This document shows, one piece after another, positions 47,701 to 59,916 of a DNA stretch of 64,000 bases. Made by a program: the position numbers and the translations under genes. This DNA is from Cricetulus griseus (Eukaryota > Chordata > Mammalia > Rodentia > Cricetidae). Numbering within the stretch: position 1 is the stretch's first letter; each line of letters begins with the position of its first letter. Location: assembly GCF_003668045.3 (NCBI RefSeq), contig NC_048597.1:24163960-24227959 (forward strand), read 5' to 3'. The notes under the pieces are model-generated. The model saw only the letters and a program-made list of their open reading frames with translations, had not been told where the DNA came from and made no database searches.

Positions 47701-48079
47701 ATGTGATAACCATAGTGTACTTGAGAGATTTATTTTTTTTTTAAATTCTCAGTGTTAATATACATAACACTGCCTGGCTAATGCTATGCAAGTATTACTT
47801 ACTGTTATTAGTGGGATTATAGCAAAAGATAATATATGCATATAAAACTCTTAGCAGAATGCCTGTTTCATATTATAGAAACTGGTCAAAATACTAACAA
47901 TCTTCCCCATCATTTCAAGATGCCTATGTTATATTTTAAGAAAGTAAAACCAAATCAAATCAGAACAAAACGTATATGCACAGGACAAATGAGGACTGAT
48001 ACAGTTAGGCAACTCTTCAACAACTTAATGGCAGAAATCCATTGTTATATCTTTAAGGACAGGTTTATTTGTATTTTAT
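44756..48079. other. Repeat-poor unique sequence, about 3.3 kb
   Basis: No SINE or LTR beyond a possible B2/B3 3' remnant around 45150-45200 ('gccatatagatgcaggcagaacataatgg'). ORFs at 44723-45016, 45210-45443, 45666-45884 and 46684-46893 have no domain. A CpG-containing, exon-like block at 47248-47343 stands out against the AT-rich background and is treated in the findings. Confidence 0.45.
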
Positions 48080-48198
48080 TGTAGCTTGAAACAAGGTCTT
48101 GTTATTATTTATAAGTCCAGGCTAGCCACAAACCCGTAATCCTTCTGCCTCAGCTTCCTAAATGAAGGGATTGCAGGCTTGTGGCATTACACCCAGGT
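48080..48198 (-). mobile_element. Old B1-like SINE
   Basis: 'aaacaaggtcttgtt', 'ccaggctagccacaaac', 'ccttctgcctcagcttcc' and 'gggattgcaggcttgtggcattacaccc' follow the 7SL-derived inverted order, but with many substitutions; likely a proto-B1 age copy. Confidence 0.7.
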
Positions 48199-48844
48199 AG
48201 GCCAAGAACCGAAAAGAGAATGGCTTAGGATATGAATATATGGTTATACAACAGAGTGAGATACATAAACCAAGAGAGAATGAAAATCACCAGATTCGAC
48301 AGTGCTTCCAATGCTCTGGCTACATATAACAACAAACAAAAGCCTTTAATATTAAACCTCATTCCAGTCCGTTGCTACATGTTGGTGAAATAACCACAAT
48401 TATTCTCTGAAAAATATTGCAGTGAAACCAGGTATATAGAATAGAATGTAGAAGTTCCAAACCCTAGAATGTCCAGTCTTACTAAGGTAGCAAGCAAAAC
48501 AAAACTTTGTCCTAATTAAGATTCTGTGTTTGTGTTTGCATTGAAAACTTGAAAGCTATATCCACAGTGACTTTCCTACTTAACTTACAAAGTGAAGTGG
48601 ATTCTGATGAAGGACAGTGGGTTTCTGTAAACTTAATGACTATGTCTATCCACTTGTAATTTCACTTAGTATTTTATAAGAGGTTTTACAAGAGATAAAA
48701 TGAGAAAGTATCTAGTAAAAGACCACACCATGGGTTACTGACTGTTGGCGTCTACTTATGCTTGACAGTAACATCTCTCAAAGGTGTGGTGATTGCCAGT
48801 CCCAAGGGTATCAGTTAGCATTCTGACCTTTTTTTTTTTTACAA
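48199..48844. other. Gene-free unique sequence
   Basis: Nothing recognised apart from a T run at 48829-48840. Confidence 0.45.
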
Positions 48845-49230
48845 TACACAATGAATTGAATGGTTTATTTATGAAAGAAAAATAAAACAGAAACTTATTC
48901 CTCAGGGTTCTGGAAGCTGGAAAGTCCAAGATCATGGAACTTGCAAATTTGCCATTTGTTGAGTTCACATTTTCTCATTTAAACATTTGGCTTCCTGCTC
49001 CCTGGTGCAAAAACAATAATCCCCTTCAGGGTAACCCTGCCCTCATACCTCATGCCCTCACAGATGCCCCCATATCTGCCCTCACAGCATCATCTCCAGG
49101 GTGAGGCTTGCTGTACTCTTACATTGGTCTTCTACGTATTCCAATGTCAGGATTCTGTCAACTTTCCAGGTTTCCTGTCATGAATTAATTTAGAGGTTTT
49201 TCTGCCTTTTTCTCTAAAAGTCCTTCCAAT
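48845..49230 (-). mobile_element. Old mammalian L1M-type 3' UTR, minus strand
   Basis: 'aacttattcctcagggttctggaagctggaaagtccaagatcatgg' is the inverted L1MA-type 3' UTR core, followed by 'gccctcacagcatcatctcc' and 'tattccaatgtcaggat'. This predates rodent-specific elements. The ORF at 48756-48968 crosses it and is incidental. Confidence 0.7.
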
Positions 49231-49609
49231 ATTCTGCATTTAAAATATTAAAACCAATGTTTTTTTTTTCTGAACAAAAATTAGCAAGTAACCAACATAA
49301 AATGAATCACAGTGCATGACAGAGAATAGGAAACAAGGCCTTTGGAGATTTAGAAATGAGGACAAATACTCCACATCCTGGCCACAGGGAGACAAGGGCA
49401 GTCATTATGGATCATGGAACCTTGACATGGGCCTCAAGCAGTGGGTGAAACATTTGTGGCCAGAGGTCAGCAAAGGGAAACACTTGACTAGAAAAGTAGG
49501 GGTTGCGGGAACATGAGAATGAGAACTTGTAGCACAATCAAAGAGGTTTCACTAACGGAAAGTAAACATGGGCATAGTGCTTGTTTGTGTCTGAAAGATA
49601 GAGAAAGGT
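49231..49609. other. Gene-free sequence of unclear origin
   Basis: The + ORF at 49316-49516 has no domain. No repeat recognised. Confidence 0.4.
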
Positions 49610-49830
49610 TCCCTGTTGTGTGATGTTTTTATTGTGTTCTGATAAATAAACCTTGCTTGGGGTCAGAAGGTGGAGCTAACAACTAGCTGATCAAAATTAA
49701 ACATAGTGGTTTAGAGGAGACAGGAAGTTCTGAGGCCACTTAACAAATTTGAAGTGTGGTGTACTTGGGATCATAGCACTGAGGAGGCAGAAATAGTTGA
49801 GGGGCTGGAAGTCATTGATTAATCAGCTCA
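49610..49830 (+). mobile_element. Composite rodent repeat, 5' part (relative of 28254)
   Basis: 'gttctgataaataaaccttgcttggggtcagaag' and a B1-like piece near 49740-49800 follow the same order as 28254-28560. Truncated at its 3' end. Confidence 0.5.
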
Positions 49831-49988
49831 GGCCTCTTTGAAAGCTCCAAGTAAGCGAGGAGACCCTGCCTCAAAGAAGTAGTGCACAGCTTCTGGCTGA
49901 GGAATGACAGGAGTTCCGGCTTCAGCCTCCACACACATAGGCACACATGGGAATATAGCTGAGCACATGTGCACCCTCCAGAAATAAG

Positions 49989-50042
<54 letters not shown>
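49831..50042 (+). mobile_element. B4/B1-like SINE fragment ending in (CA)n
   Basis: 'gcgaggagaccctgcctcaaag' is the B1 3' end and 'ggcttcagcctccacacacataggcacacatg' the B4-type extension, which grades into a pure (CA)n tract at 49992-50042. Confidence 0.6.
49992..50042 (+). repeat. (CA)n microsatellite, about 25 units
   Basis: Pure ACACAC run. ORFs made of Cys-Val repeats on the minus strand come from it. Confidence 0.97.
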
Positions 50043-50045
<3 letters not shown>

Positions 50046-50194
50046 AAATCACACTTTGATGAATGGCTACAATCCACTGCTACAGCAATTGACCTAACTC
50101 TTAGTTCTTAATTTTGAATAACAAATTCCTTAGAAAAACTAATTGAGATTTGTACTTTAACTTTTATTTTTCTTAAAGTATTTCCTTTGTTAAA

Positions 50195-50381
50195 AAATCC
50201 ACAAGTTGGAGTATGTATGGACATTTTTGTGTTGGTGCCTGTTGAAGGAAGAAGGAGGTGGCCATCCCCTGGAGCTGGGGTTTCCAGCAGTTGCGAGCTG
50301 CCTAACACGGGGCTGGAGATCAAACCTAGGTCTTCTGCAAAAGCAGCAGTGCTCATAACTGCTGAGCCAGTTCTACAGCCT
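50195..50381 (-). mobile_element. B3-type SINE, diverged
   Basis: 'ccctggagctggggtttccagcagttgcgagctgcc' and 'aaacctaggtcttctgcaaaagcagcagtgct' are the inverted B3 order, with the head near 50381 ('actgctgagccagttctacagcc'). Confidence 0.8.
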
Positions 50382-50610
50382 ATTGGTATTTGTACTTTAT
50401 AAACATTTCCATTATTAGGGCGAGAGGGCATGAGGGTGTAGCTACTGTTTCACAGTTAAAAATGCATTAACAGTTTAGTGGGTTTATCATAGTTATAGTA
50501 GCGAGATTAACCAAAGCAGTGACAATAGAGCACGTGTAAGTGATGCAAGGTTAGTTGTTCTGTTTTTCTTTTGTTTGTTTTCTTTTGCTTTTTGGTATTG
50601 TTGTTTTGTT

Positions 50611-50985
50611 TTGTAAACTTGAGGCAACCTATAGTAGCTTGAGAAAGGTAACGTCAATTGAGAAAATACTGCCTGGAGTGTTTTCATTCTTGATTGGTGG
50701 TTGATGAGGAAGGCCCCGCCCATTAGGGGTGCTAACATGTTTGGTTGTGTGGTTCTCGCTGTTACATAGAAAGTAAACAGAGCAAGTTAGGGGAAGGAAG
50801 CCAGAACGAAGAGTCCTGTCACACTTTCTCAGCGTCTGCCCCTAGGTTCTTTCCTTGAATTCCTACCCAGACTTCCTCAATGATGGACTGTAACAGGGAC
50901 CACAAGCCAACTAAGCCCTTGCCTCCCACAAGTTACTTTTGGTCATGTTGCTTATAACAAGGATGGAAGGCAAACTAAGACATGA
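50611..50985 (+). mobile_element. Lx-type L1 3' UTR end
   Basis: Order of 'attgagaaaatactgcctggag', 'attcttgattggtggttgatg', 'ggccccgcccatta', 'aactaagcccttgcctcccacaagtt' and 'ttggtcatgttgcttataacaa' fits the Lx 3' end in the + direction. Confidence 0.78.
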
Positions 50986-53235
50986 CCCTATTATTACCAT
51001 ACTACACAATTGCTCTGCACTCAGGTCTTGCACAGACCATACATTAGGAATGTTTATTTTAACCCAATGAACTGTTACCCCTTTGAAAAATCTGCTGTCC
51101 TGTAGTCATCCTTACTTTCTGGATGAGTAAATTTGTAACACATAAAAGCCACCAACCTTGATGAAGGTCACACAGCCAGAAAACAGTGCTCCAGTCCTTG
51201 GCCCAGCCAGTGTGGCTCCAGGTTCTCTCCTCTGGATGGAGTATTGTTGGAAGGTGATTCTTTATTCATGAGACAGTAACAAGTTTTGGTCACAATGGCT
51301 AGAAATAGATTACAGTTGTTGTCTACTTTTATATTTTTTAATTGGTGGAAATAATTAACCTCTATTTGAGTGAGTAATCTCTGCCCTATTAGCACGTTTT
51401 GTTAACTACAGGTATAAAGAATTATAACAGTGAATGTGAAGTTACCATTTATCTCTTCTAAAATGAAATCACAACATTTAATTATTTTTAAGTTCATGGC
51501 ATTATTTTGAAAGTGTAATTAGTTGCATTTTTTTTATTATTATTCGGAAGTTATACTTTGTATTCAGTTACTTAAGTGTTACTTTCTTTGGGTTAAACCA
51601 AAGTTTTAACTTCAAGTGCAGCTTCCTGATCTAGTTTGTTAACACTCTGCTCTGTATGCATTCACATTGATGAGAGGTAATCACTGTGTATTTTCTTTCC
51701 TGTGTTCAATAAGTAAGCTTCATACATAAGTCCTGTTTTCAGTTTTATCATTTAAGGTAGCTAGGGCTAGGACCAATCACACTAGGGCCTATAATGTTGG
51801 ACAAATGATCTCTGCTTTGAACACCATAAACAAGTCCTAAATTCCACTGGTCCTCCACCAGACACACTAATGGCCAAAGAGTAAGTAGAAGAATTGTTCT
51901 GTTTATAATTCAATTCACAGGAATATATTCCTGAATGCTCCTGAACCATGGGCTTAGTGCATCAAGTGACGACCAACATTGGTTCCTTGTCTACGTTGTA
52001 AGACACAAGATTCTGTTACTGTGGAAACTTAGGTCACTTACTTTATTGCTCACCATAATGGTCAGTAACAAAAGAGAGCCCTTTAAACAAGCTGTGTGCT
52101 TTCTGAGTAAAAACACAAGCAGAAGAATCATTTTTAAATTGATCTCTTCTTCCTTGCAGGAACAACACAAACTGTTATCATTTGTGAACATGGTGTTTCC
52201 TCTTTCTATCCCCATCCCTCTACATGTTAGTGCATTCACCTCTCCTTTCTTCCATGAGATACATTAATAATCATTCTGAGGAAAAACTAGAAAAATTACT
52301 TGAATTTTATTATGAGAAATTTTTGGCCACACTGGGGATTTTTGACAGTCATGTAATAGTTAATGCCAGTGTTTCAAACAACATTTCTTAGCATTTTTCT
52401 CTACCTGAGCATATTTGGTATGTTAAATTAAAAACTGCAATGGGCTGTTGTCATATAACATTCATTACTAAAAAATGTTTTAAAATTTACATGTACTTTT
52501 ACACTGGGAAAGCAATGCAGAAATTAGAGGTCAACTTTAAAGTTCAAGTGTCTTTTCAAGACAGTGAAATGAATATAAACTTTAGGGAAAATGTCAATCT
52601 TATTCTATGCAATTACACTAAAAATGAAATAAAAAATAGTGCATTTTGAAAACTGAAAAGGAAAACAGAAAATTATATTCTTTTCTGTAGTATATTGATT
52701 TGGTTATAAGCCTGCAAAGTCTACTATATGTTAAATATTTTCCTGCCTTCTCTTCTTTTTGCATGAAAATAATATCGTTTCCTTCAAACATGTGATACTT
52801 GATTAAGTTTTAGAACCAGTTGCTTCATGGCTGGGTCTTGTCTTTATCATGCACAGGCAAGAAGCAGTCTTCAGTGGAACAAAATGGTGTTTGTTGTTGC
52901 AAATGAAAGTTGGTCTGAGCACAAAAATGCTTTAGACAGACAAGCCTTATGTAAAATCTTTTAAATGGATGAAAAGGGACTCAGTTAGGTGCTGAGTTAA
53001 TGGTCAAAAAAAAAAAAAGGCCCTGATTTCATGGCATTTTGTTGTTTTGTGGGATAATCATTTAAAACACAGCATATGTAGCCTGGCTCAGGAAGAGTAG
53101 AGAATTGAGTGTTGCTTGGCAGAACTGAATAGAGCAATGAACTTGGCAGGAGAATGTATGAGGACTGCTCACACCTAGAGGTCTTCCAGCTGATGTTCAC
53201 TGTCTTTCCTCAGCACCATGTTGGTATTTGTTTTT
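50986..53235. other. Gene-free, repeat-poor unique sequence
   Basis: About 2.2 kb. The + ORF 51935-52267 (110 codons) is overlapped by an antisense ORF and has no domain. No repeat recognised. Confidence 0.45.
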
Positions 53236-53600
53236 CTTTTTTTTTTTTTTTGTAATTTTATTAGTTCAAATTAGGAACAAGCTTGCTTCGCATGTTAATC
53301 CCTCCTCTCTTTCCCTCCCCTTCCCCCAACCCTCCCCACCAGCCTCCTACCTGTCCCCCACCCCATCCACCCTCCACTCCCCAGGCTGGGTAGGGACCTC
53401 AACGGGGTTCCCCAAAGTCCACCATGTAATCCGGGCCTAGGCCCTCCCTTATGTGTTCAGGCCAATGGGCTCTAAAAGTCCCTTCTTACACCAGGGAAAA
53501 ATACTAATCCACTACCAGGGTCCCCCTAGAGTGCAGAGGCCTCCTCATTGACATCCATGTTCAGGGGTCTGGATCAGTCCTGTGCTGACCTCCCAGACAG
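53236..53600 (-). mobile_element. LINE-1 3' UTR, subfamily B, minus strand, 5'-truncated
   Basis: Starts with a T run (53238-53251, the inverted poly-A tail), then the C-rich inverse of the G-rich tract (53300-53385), 'agtccaccatgtaatccgggcctaggccc', 'aatccactaccagggtccccctagag' and 'ctcattgacatccatgttcaggggtctggatcag'. It matches the 3' ~360 bases of 41955-42605 in inverse. Confidence 0.9.
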
Positions 53601-54130
53601 CATTGTTTTTCTTTTAATTTGCCAGCACCTCCTTAAACGAAGCCTTCCGCCTACTGAGGTCATGGGGCACCCTCCTTTAGAATAGTTGCAGATTTAAGGT
53701 GTGTACACAGAGTAGTGAAGAAAGCAGAATGTGACAACAGCTGAGTGGAGGAGAATGAGAGGCTGTGTGGCACTATTGGAGGACTCTGGCGTAGACTCAG
53801 GGTTCCCAGGTCTCCATGCTGTGCCCTAATGAACCACAGTGGACAATTCATTTAACCCTTTGAAGGTCCAAACACAGCTTGTTTTAGGAGATCACTGTGA
53901 GAAGGCGTAAGATAGTATTTGACAGGGGTGGGGGTGTGACTCAGGAGATCATCGTCAGGCATCAGCACATATCTAAAATGAAAAAGCTTCAAGGATTAGA
54001 GGTAATATTGATGGCTGATGGATGCTAAGGAGGGAATGTGATCCATGGCAGATTGATTATGCTCCAGTGGATAACCCCACATCTGTGAATTTACTGGGAG
54101 CACTAATTGGACTCAATGATTGTGTGAGAG
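53601..54130. other. Gene-free unique sequence
   Basis: Nothing recognised. Confidence 0.45.
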
Positions 54131-54198
54131 AAAGACAGAGAGACAGAGAGAGACAGACAGACAGATAGAGAGAGAGCGAGAGAGAGAAAGAGAGAGCA
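54131..54198 (+). repeat. (GA)n/(GACA)n microsatellite
   Basis: GA units with GACA and GATA variants. Ser-Leu-rich antisense ORFs are read from it. Confidence 0.93.
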
Positions 54199-54329
54199 TG
54201 AAGCTGGAAGGATAGGGTGAGAAGTCCCAGTGTGTGTGTGGGATGTTTGAATATAATTGATAAACACTGTAGCATGGGGGGAATTCTGAAAGAACATATA
54301 AGGATATAATAATAATGAATTAAAGCTCC

Positions 54330-54470
54330 TTAGGTGGTCTAGATAGCTTAGGGAATAAAAATGGTCACTGTTAAACCTGACAACCCAAGTTCAAAACCCA
54401 TGACTCACATGATGGAAGAAGAGAACAATCTTTTGCAAATTGTCCTCTGACTTCCACATGCACACACACA

Positions 54471-54516
<46 letters not shown>

Positions 54517-54550
54517 ATCACGTGTTCACGTACATACCCAAATTTAAAAA
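54330..54550 (+). mobile_element. B2/B3-type tRNA-derived SINE ending in (CA)n
   Basis: 'aggtggtctagatagcttagggaataaaaatgg', 'cctgacaacccaagttcaaaaccc', 'cacatgatggaagaagagaac' and 'attgtcctctgacttccacatgcacac' follow a known rodent tRNA-type SINE whose tail has grown into (CA)n at 54463-54514. Confidence 0.7.
54463..54514 (+). repeat. (CA)n microsatellite, about 25 units
   Basis: CA units with one early CTCA break. Confidence 0.96.
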
Positions 54551-55054
54551 GAAAAAACATAGTTGCTAGAATGTTCAACCTGTGACCCATTAGTCACATA
54601 CACTGTAAGATAGCCATGAATGATCTCAAACAAAACATAAACTTGTGAGATTACATTTCTGAAGTTTTTACCTGCTTTGGCACCTATGGTTACCAAGCGT
54701 GACCTTTGTAGATGATAGTGTCATGTTTTAATATCAAAAGGCTGAGAAGGTCCCAAGAATATGTGTATGACAGGAGGGTTTTCTGAAGTCAGAGGTACTT
54801 CTTCATAATTTTGTGAATAATAAGGAAGATTGCCTATTATGTCTACTTTGTTGAAAATCATTTATATGAAACAATCTCTAGAATGAATGTTGATATTATA
54901 AATATCCTCCTATCCATTGAAAGGGGCAAAATTTAAATTAAGTTCATCCAGGGATCTAACTTTACCATCCTTTCAATTTTTTTCAAACTATATGGCTTGC
55001 TTTTTTGTTTCCTATAAAGTTTCTTCAAATGTCACCTTTTAAAATCCACTTACT

Positions 55055-55249
55055 GGCCTGGAGAGATGGCTCAGAGGTTAAGAGCACTGCCTGTTCTTTC
55101 AGAGGTCTTGAGTTCATTTCCCAGCAACCACATGGTGACTCACAACCATCTGTAATGAGATCTGGTGCCCTCTTATGGTATGCAGAAATACATGCAGGCA
55201 GAACATAATACATATGTTTATATGTATACATAATAAATAAAATCTAAAA
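55055..55249 (+). mobile_element. B2 SINE, full length, with perfect target-site duplication
   Basis: Complete B2: A-box region 'ggctcagaggttaag', B-box region 'gagttcatttccc', the 'atctgtaatgagatctggtgccctct' body, and an 'aataaataaaatctaaaa' tail. The 14-bp duplication AAAATCCACTTACT is identical at 55041-55054 and 55250-55263. It is the least diverged SINE in the window. Confidence 0.96.
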
Positions 55250-55844
55250 AAAATCCACTTACTATTCTAGAGTCTCCTGCAGCTTGTCAAGGATTATAAA
55301 GTGGAGCAAGTCTGTGCTGAGAGTAGGATAGATAATGGCTCTGGGTGAGTGAGAAAGCTTGTATGTGGTACTGAGTTTGAGGTCCAACTGGAACATGTTC
55401 CCCATCTTTTGAGGTCTGTGGAGAGAACAATGTAATTATTTACCTATGGCAGAAATTTGGCCTTTCACTGATGGCATTAAGAGAGGTACGATGTTCTCTG
55501 ACATCTGCGATGCTGATCGTGTTTTGTTCTGCTTTTTCCTTTCTTTCTTTTTCACCAGATTTCTTGGTTGAAGCAGCTGTGTGCAAGGTGAAAGCATTTT
55601 CCTCTCTATAGTGATTTAAGGTACTATAGCAGCTGACAGCAATGGAGGACGGCAGCCTTTTTGAAGGGTATACGATTCCTTTCGGGTGTTGTAACCAGTA
55701 TTTGCAGTAGTTGAAATTGACTAAAATGGTAGAAAATGTTCTGAGGTAATTGTTGCATCAGAATCTTCATGGATGAACCTGGAGTTGGAGAGGGTGATGT
55801 GACCTGCCAACTAGCAATACCTGAGAGAGCCAGGCCTCTTAACA

Positions 55845-55960
55845 GCAACGAAGCTGTGCCTCTGTAATCCCAGCATTTAGGAGACTGAAGCAAGAGGATT
55901 TAGTCAAAGTACAGCATAGATAACAGTGAGACTCCTGACTTTAAAGCAAAGTAACAGATG
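55845..55960 (+). mobile_element. B1-like SINE fragment, old
   Basis: 'ctgtaatcccagcatttaggagactgaagcaagaggat' and 'agcatagataacagtgagactc' follow the B1/7SL order with many changes. Confidence 0.65.
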
Positions 55961-56048
55961 AACACAGACAAAGGGAAAGTAGAGTAGGGCAGACAAAACA
56001 TAATGCCAAAGGGAACTCCAACAGTAATATTTGTTGTTGTTGCTTTCC

Positions 56049-56185
56049 ATTTTTTTGAGACAGAGTTTCTCTGTGTAACAGTCTTGGCTGTTGTGGAACT
56101 TGCTCTGTAGACCAGGCTAGCCTCAAACTCACAGAGAATGGCCTGCCTCTGTTGGGATTAAAGGTGTGTGCCACCACCATGAGGC
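56049..56185 (-). mobile_element. B1 SINE
   Basis: Inverted B1 from the T-rich tail ('ttttttgagacagagtttctctgtgtaac') to 'gtgtgccaccaccatgaggct'. Lies 13 bases from an opposite-strand B2. Confidence 0.93.
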
Positions 56186-56198
56186 TAAATACTCTAAG

Positions 56199-56380
56199 TG
56201 GGCTGGAAAGACGGCTCATTGTACTGACTGCTCTTTCAGAGGACATGGGTTCAATTCCCAGCACCCGCATGGCAGCTCACAACTTTCTGTAATTCCAGTT
56301 CCAGAGGATCTGACACCCAGGGCAAAACACCAATGCATATATGATGAAAATTAATAAATTTTAATTAAAAAAAGAAAAGA
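56199..56380 (+). mobile_element. B2/B3-type SINE
   Basis: 'gggctggaaagacggctcattg' head, 'gggttcaattcccagcacccgcatggcagctcacaac' with a good B box, 'ttccagaggatctgacaccc', and an A-rich tail. Confidence 0.92.
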
Positions 56381-58281
56381 AGGAATTTTGGGGAATTCAC
56401 TGAGTCTGTTAGTGAAAGAATGCACTCCCAGACCAGGCTTCCAGCCCTTTCCTGTAGGGGGTGCAGAGTGAGCCGACATCTTCCCTTCCCTCTGTTTAAG
56501 AACACTTACAAGTAATTGAAACAAAGACATTCTATCCATATGGGATGACCTCTAGCTGCAATCGATGATCCACAACACAAACCTAGCAGCTGCTGTTTTA
56601 GGAAGTAGCATGTTTCTAAACTGAAATATGCCCACTTAGGTGCTTGATTTATTTATTTTTCTTTTTGTTCCAAAAATATGTATTAAATTCTTAACATTCT
56701 TCAATATTGGGGAAAATGCTTGATTTAAAAGGAAAATTAGAAACACATAGGCCCAGATTTCTGGAATCTACCCTTTTATGGCGGTAGGAGGTGGTAATTA
56801 ACAAGTTTAAAGAGCTGGACTTCCAACTATAATAAGGGTTGTATGGAGTAGCATCAGGGGGCTTGTTATAGAATGACAGCTGCTCTAACATAGTGAGTGA
56901 GCTCAGGAAAGGTGACTCTGAGAAAGTGCCATTTAGTTGAGTTTACTTGAACTTGAGTTTAGTACAAAGTTGGAATTCTCACACCTGATAGTTTATAACC
57001 TATTTCTCATGTCTCAGACTTCACATAAAACTTAGGACTGAATTTATCTTACCCCTGTCTGTGTAAGAGATACAATTTGTATCTGTATTTCATCTTTTAT
57101 ATTTATTCTCCCCCCCCCCCCCATTTAAAAGACATACTCTGGGCTTGTCTACCTAATTAAGTAATTTAGAAACAAACTGGACTTCTTTTATTTGCGTTTG
57201 TATTTAAAAATAAATCTGAAAATAAATAGAAGAAAAAAAACTAAACCAGTCTGTAAAGCAGCCTTCTAAAAATAACATAAGAAAATCAAATAATTATCTA
57301 ACTAGGCTTTATATTCAAAGAGAAATTACCAATTAACCTTCCCCTGGCCTCCTATGAGGAATGACAGCCAAAGAGTAGGAGAGTGAGAAATTCCAGAGGA
57401 GAGAGGAGCAGATCCATTTGGAGGGGTGTCCTTGCTGCAGGCAATACTCACTGGTAAGAAAATCCCTGTGACTGATTCCTCTTAAGGTTTAGGACCTCTT
57501 AAGGGCTAAAGGGGAAAGCTTTGTTAGCAGAGAGAAAAACAAACAACTAAGACAAAAAAAGGGCTGGCTGAAGGAAGTGCACAGCATCAAGGCATTTTTC
57601 TGTCAGTGGCTTTATGGTTTGGCCCTGGATGTAACTGAGGAGCTTGTTTTATTTTGAGCTCAGCCTGGTGAGATGTAACAGACAAACACTGTCTAAGTGG
57701 CAGAACCCTCATTTGCTGGTAAGCAGAGGGTGTACTATTTGTGTTCGAAGCAAATGCCTTCTTGGAATTCACATACTACGTGCCATACTGACTGCTGCTT
57801 CTTCCTAAGTTAGGTTGTCCTCGTGTCACCTGCCGCAACAGCACGTTTAGGAAAATCTGCACACGAGAAGCAGAAATAGGAAGCTAAAAAGCTGGTATTC
57901 TCTTCCTCGATCTCGAAAGACTGTATGTCTCTCTGTTTTCCTCTATAATGAATATTTAAAGCTGTTTCCCTTGTGAATGTTTTTCTTTGGATTATAAACC
58001 CCTTAAAGGAGCCTCTTCATCTTTGCAATATTGGTAACCAACCATGCTTGCTATATTTAGTAATAGTTGAATCTGAAGAAAACTGGGGAATGATTTGTTA
58101 ATGGAACTTGAAATGCATAAAACCACTCCTCTTGGGCTTTTCTCTCTCCCTTTCAGATAAAATTATCTTCATGCTTGCCAGTGACTTTTCTGGGGTATAA
58201 TGACCAATACTTTGCCTGTTAACTGCTCCTTTGCAGTCCTTTGCACGGAGTTATGACAACATAAAGCTGTTTCTTCCCAAA

Positions 58282-58283
<2 letters not shown>
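56381..58283. other. Gene-free unique sequence
   Basis: A poly-C run lies at about 57109-57122. ORFs at 56351-56539, 56691-56891 and 57587-57772 have no domain. Confidence 0.45.

Positions 58284-58331
<48 letters not shown>
58284..58331 (+). repeat. (CA)n microsatellite, about 24 units
   Basis: Pure CA run. Confidence 0.97.
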
Positions 58332-58333
<2 letters not shown>

Positions 58334-58384
58334 ATTCACTCTCTTCTTAAAATACAAATATGACCCATCCAGTCTGCATTCTGT

Positions 58385-58790
58385 GACTTGTGTTTATATG
58401 ATTTCTGGCTGGCCTTGATTATAGGGTGAGATGGTATTTCAATGTTTTATTTGTAGTTTTCTATTGGCTAAGGATGTTGAACTTCTTTTTCAAATATTTA
58501 TTGGCTATTTGTATTACTTTCTTTGAGAACTGTATTAAGTTTGTTAGCTTAGTTATTAATCAGATGATTTTGCTTTTGGGATTTAACTTTGGGTGTTCTT
58601 TATAGATGTTACTGCCTAGGTGTATAGTTGACAGTGTACTTTCCTCATTCTGTAGGGAATCTCCTCACTCTGGGAATTATTTCCTTTGTTGTACATAAGC
58701 TTTATAATTCCATATAACCTTATATGTCATTTCTTAGGATTATTTTCTAGGATTATTTTCAGATAGTCTCAGCTTACCCATCATCATTAT
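58385..58790 (-). mobile_element. Old LINE-1 ORF2 remnant, minus strand
   Basis: 'ggctaaggatgttgaacttctttttcaaatatttattggctatttgtat' is the inverted L1 ORF2 C-terminal region. It is followed by 'ctttgagaactgtattaagtttgttagct', 'ttattaatcagatgattt', 'ggtgttctttatag' and 'cattctgtagggaatctcctcact'. Heavily diverged, no open frame. Confidence 0.8.
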
Positions 58791-58791
58791 C

Positions 58792-58906
58792 TTTTGTTGT
58801 TTTGAGACAGGGTCTCATGTTGTTCTCATGTTGGCCTTGAACTTGTCACCCTATTGTTACACTTGCTGAGTGTAGGAATTACAGGTTTGTATGACCACAC
58901 ATGATC
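58792..58906 (-). mobile_element. Old B1/proto-B1-like SINE
   Basis: 'tgttttgagacagggtctcatgttg', 'ttggccttgaacttgtcacc' and 'gtgtaggaattacaggtttgtatgaccacac' are the inverted 7SL-derived order with many changes. Confidence 0.78.
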
Positions 58907-59916
58907 TATTCACATATCTTGAAGTATTTTCATTATGCTTTCCTCTAACAGTTTTAACTGTTGCTTGACACACCCATCACCTAAATCAAGCAAGTCAAAT
59001 TGAGTCACAGTTTCCTCAGTTGTTAAAAAAAAAAAAGCAGAATGCTATTTACTGTTCTGAAAAATTGTGAGAAAATTTGTCTAAATCACTGAGCCCATGC
59101 CCAGTGTTCAGTGCACAGTAAATAGTACTATGGATAAATGTTTCAGAAAGAATAATAAGAATAATAGTCCTATTTTTAAAGACCTGCATACAACAATTAT
59201 ATGAGGAAGAGAAAGAAACTGAGAATTGTCTGAGGATATTATGTTCTAAGAGGCTCAGCAGCTCATATTGGAAATGGAAAAAAATCACATTTATTGAATA
59301 TTTCAAAAATTGCGTTCAGAAATACAATTGGAAGCAATTTAATCTATTGCCGGACATTCAGTCGTTATGTAGCAAACACTAACATCACCTACATTTCAAC
59401 TTCATTAGAGAAAGACAGGCTGGCTTGCTTTTAGCTTCACTGCTTTGACTAATCTTTGAATGTTTAAACAGTGTTATTGGTCCTAAAAACTACTGATGGA
59501 AAAGGAATAGATCTGAACTTTGGGCTTAACTATGTTTCCTTTTTTAGTCAAATGTTATCTCCTCTGGTACCTTAGAGATGCAGTCTAAAAGCAAATGAAT
59601 GTAGCCATGAAGAAAAAGGTGTATGCTCAGAGAAAGGAATAGTCCCTGTTTACATCCTTACAACATTACTGAAGAATATTAATGACTTACCATACATTTC
59701 TATATTAATAGCAAAATAGTTTGCCGGTAAAGGTTTCCCAGTTTATTAGGAAGTGTGGTAGGTAATGTCTGATGCTTTACCATTGAAATTATCATGCAAG
59801 TGTGGAAGGTATTTGAATACAGGCCTAGTTCTTTGACTTACATATATTGTATGTAATATAAAGCTTGTACAATATGCAATATAAATGCAGGAGCGTTCGA
59901 GCTGTTTATCCCCAAA
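58907..59916. other. Gene-free unique sequence
   Basis: Nothing recognised apart from an A run at 59024-59035. Confidence 0.45.

Noticed and set aside
51935..52267. 110-codon + ORF as a small gene
   Set aside because: Unique AT-rich DNA, antisense ORF overlaps, no domain and no splice or promoter signal.
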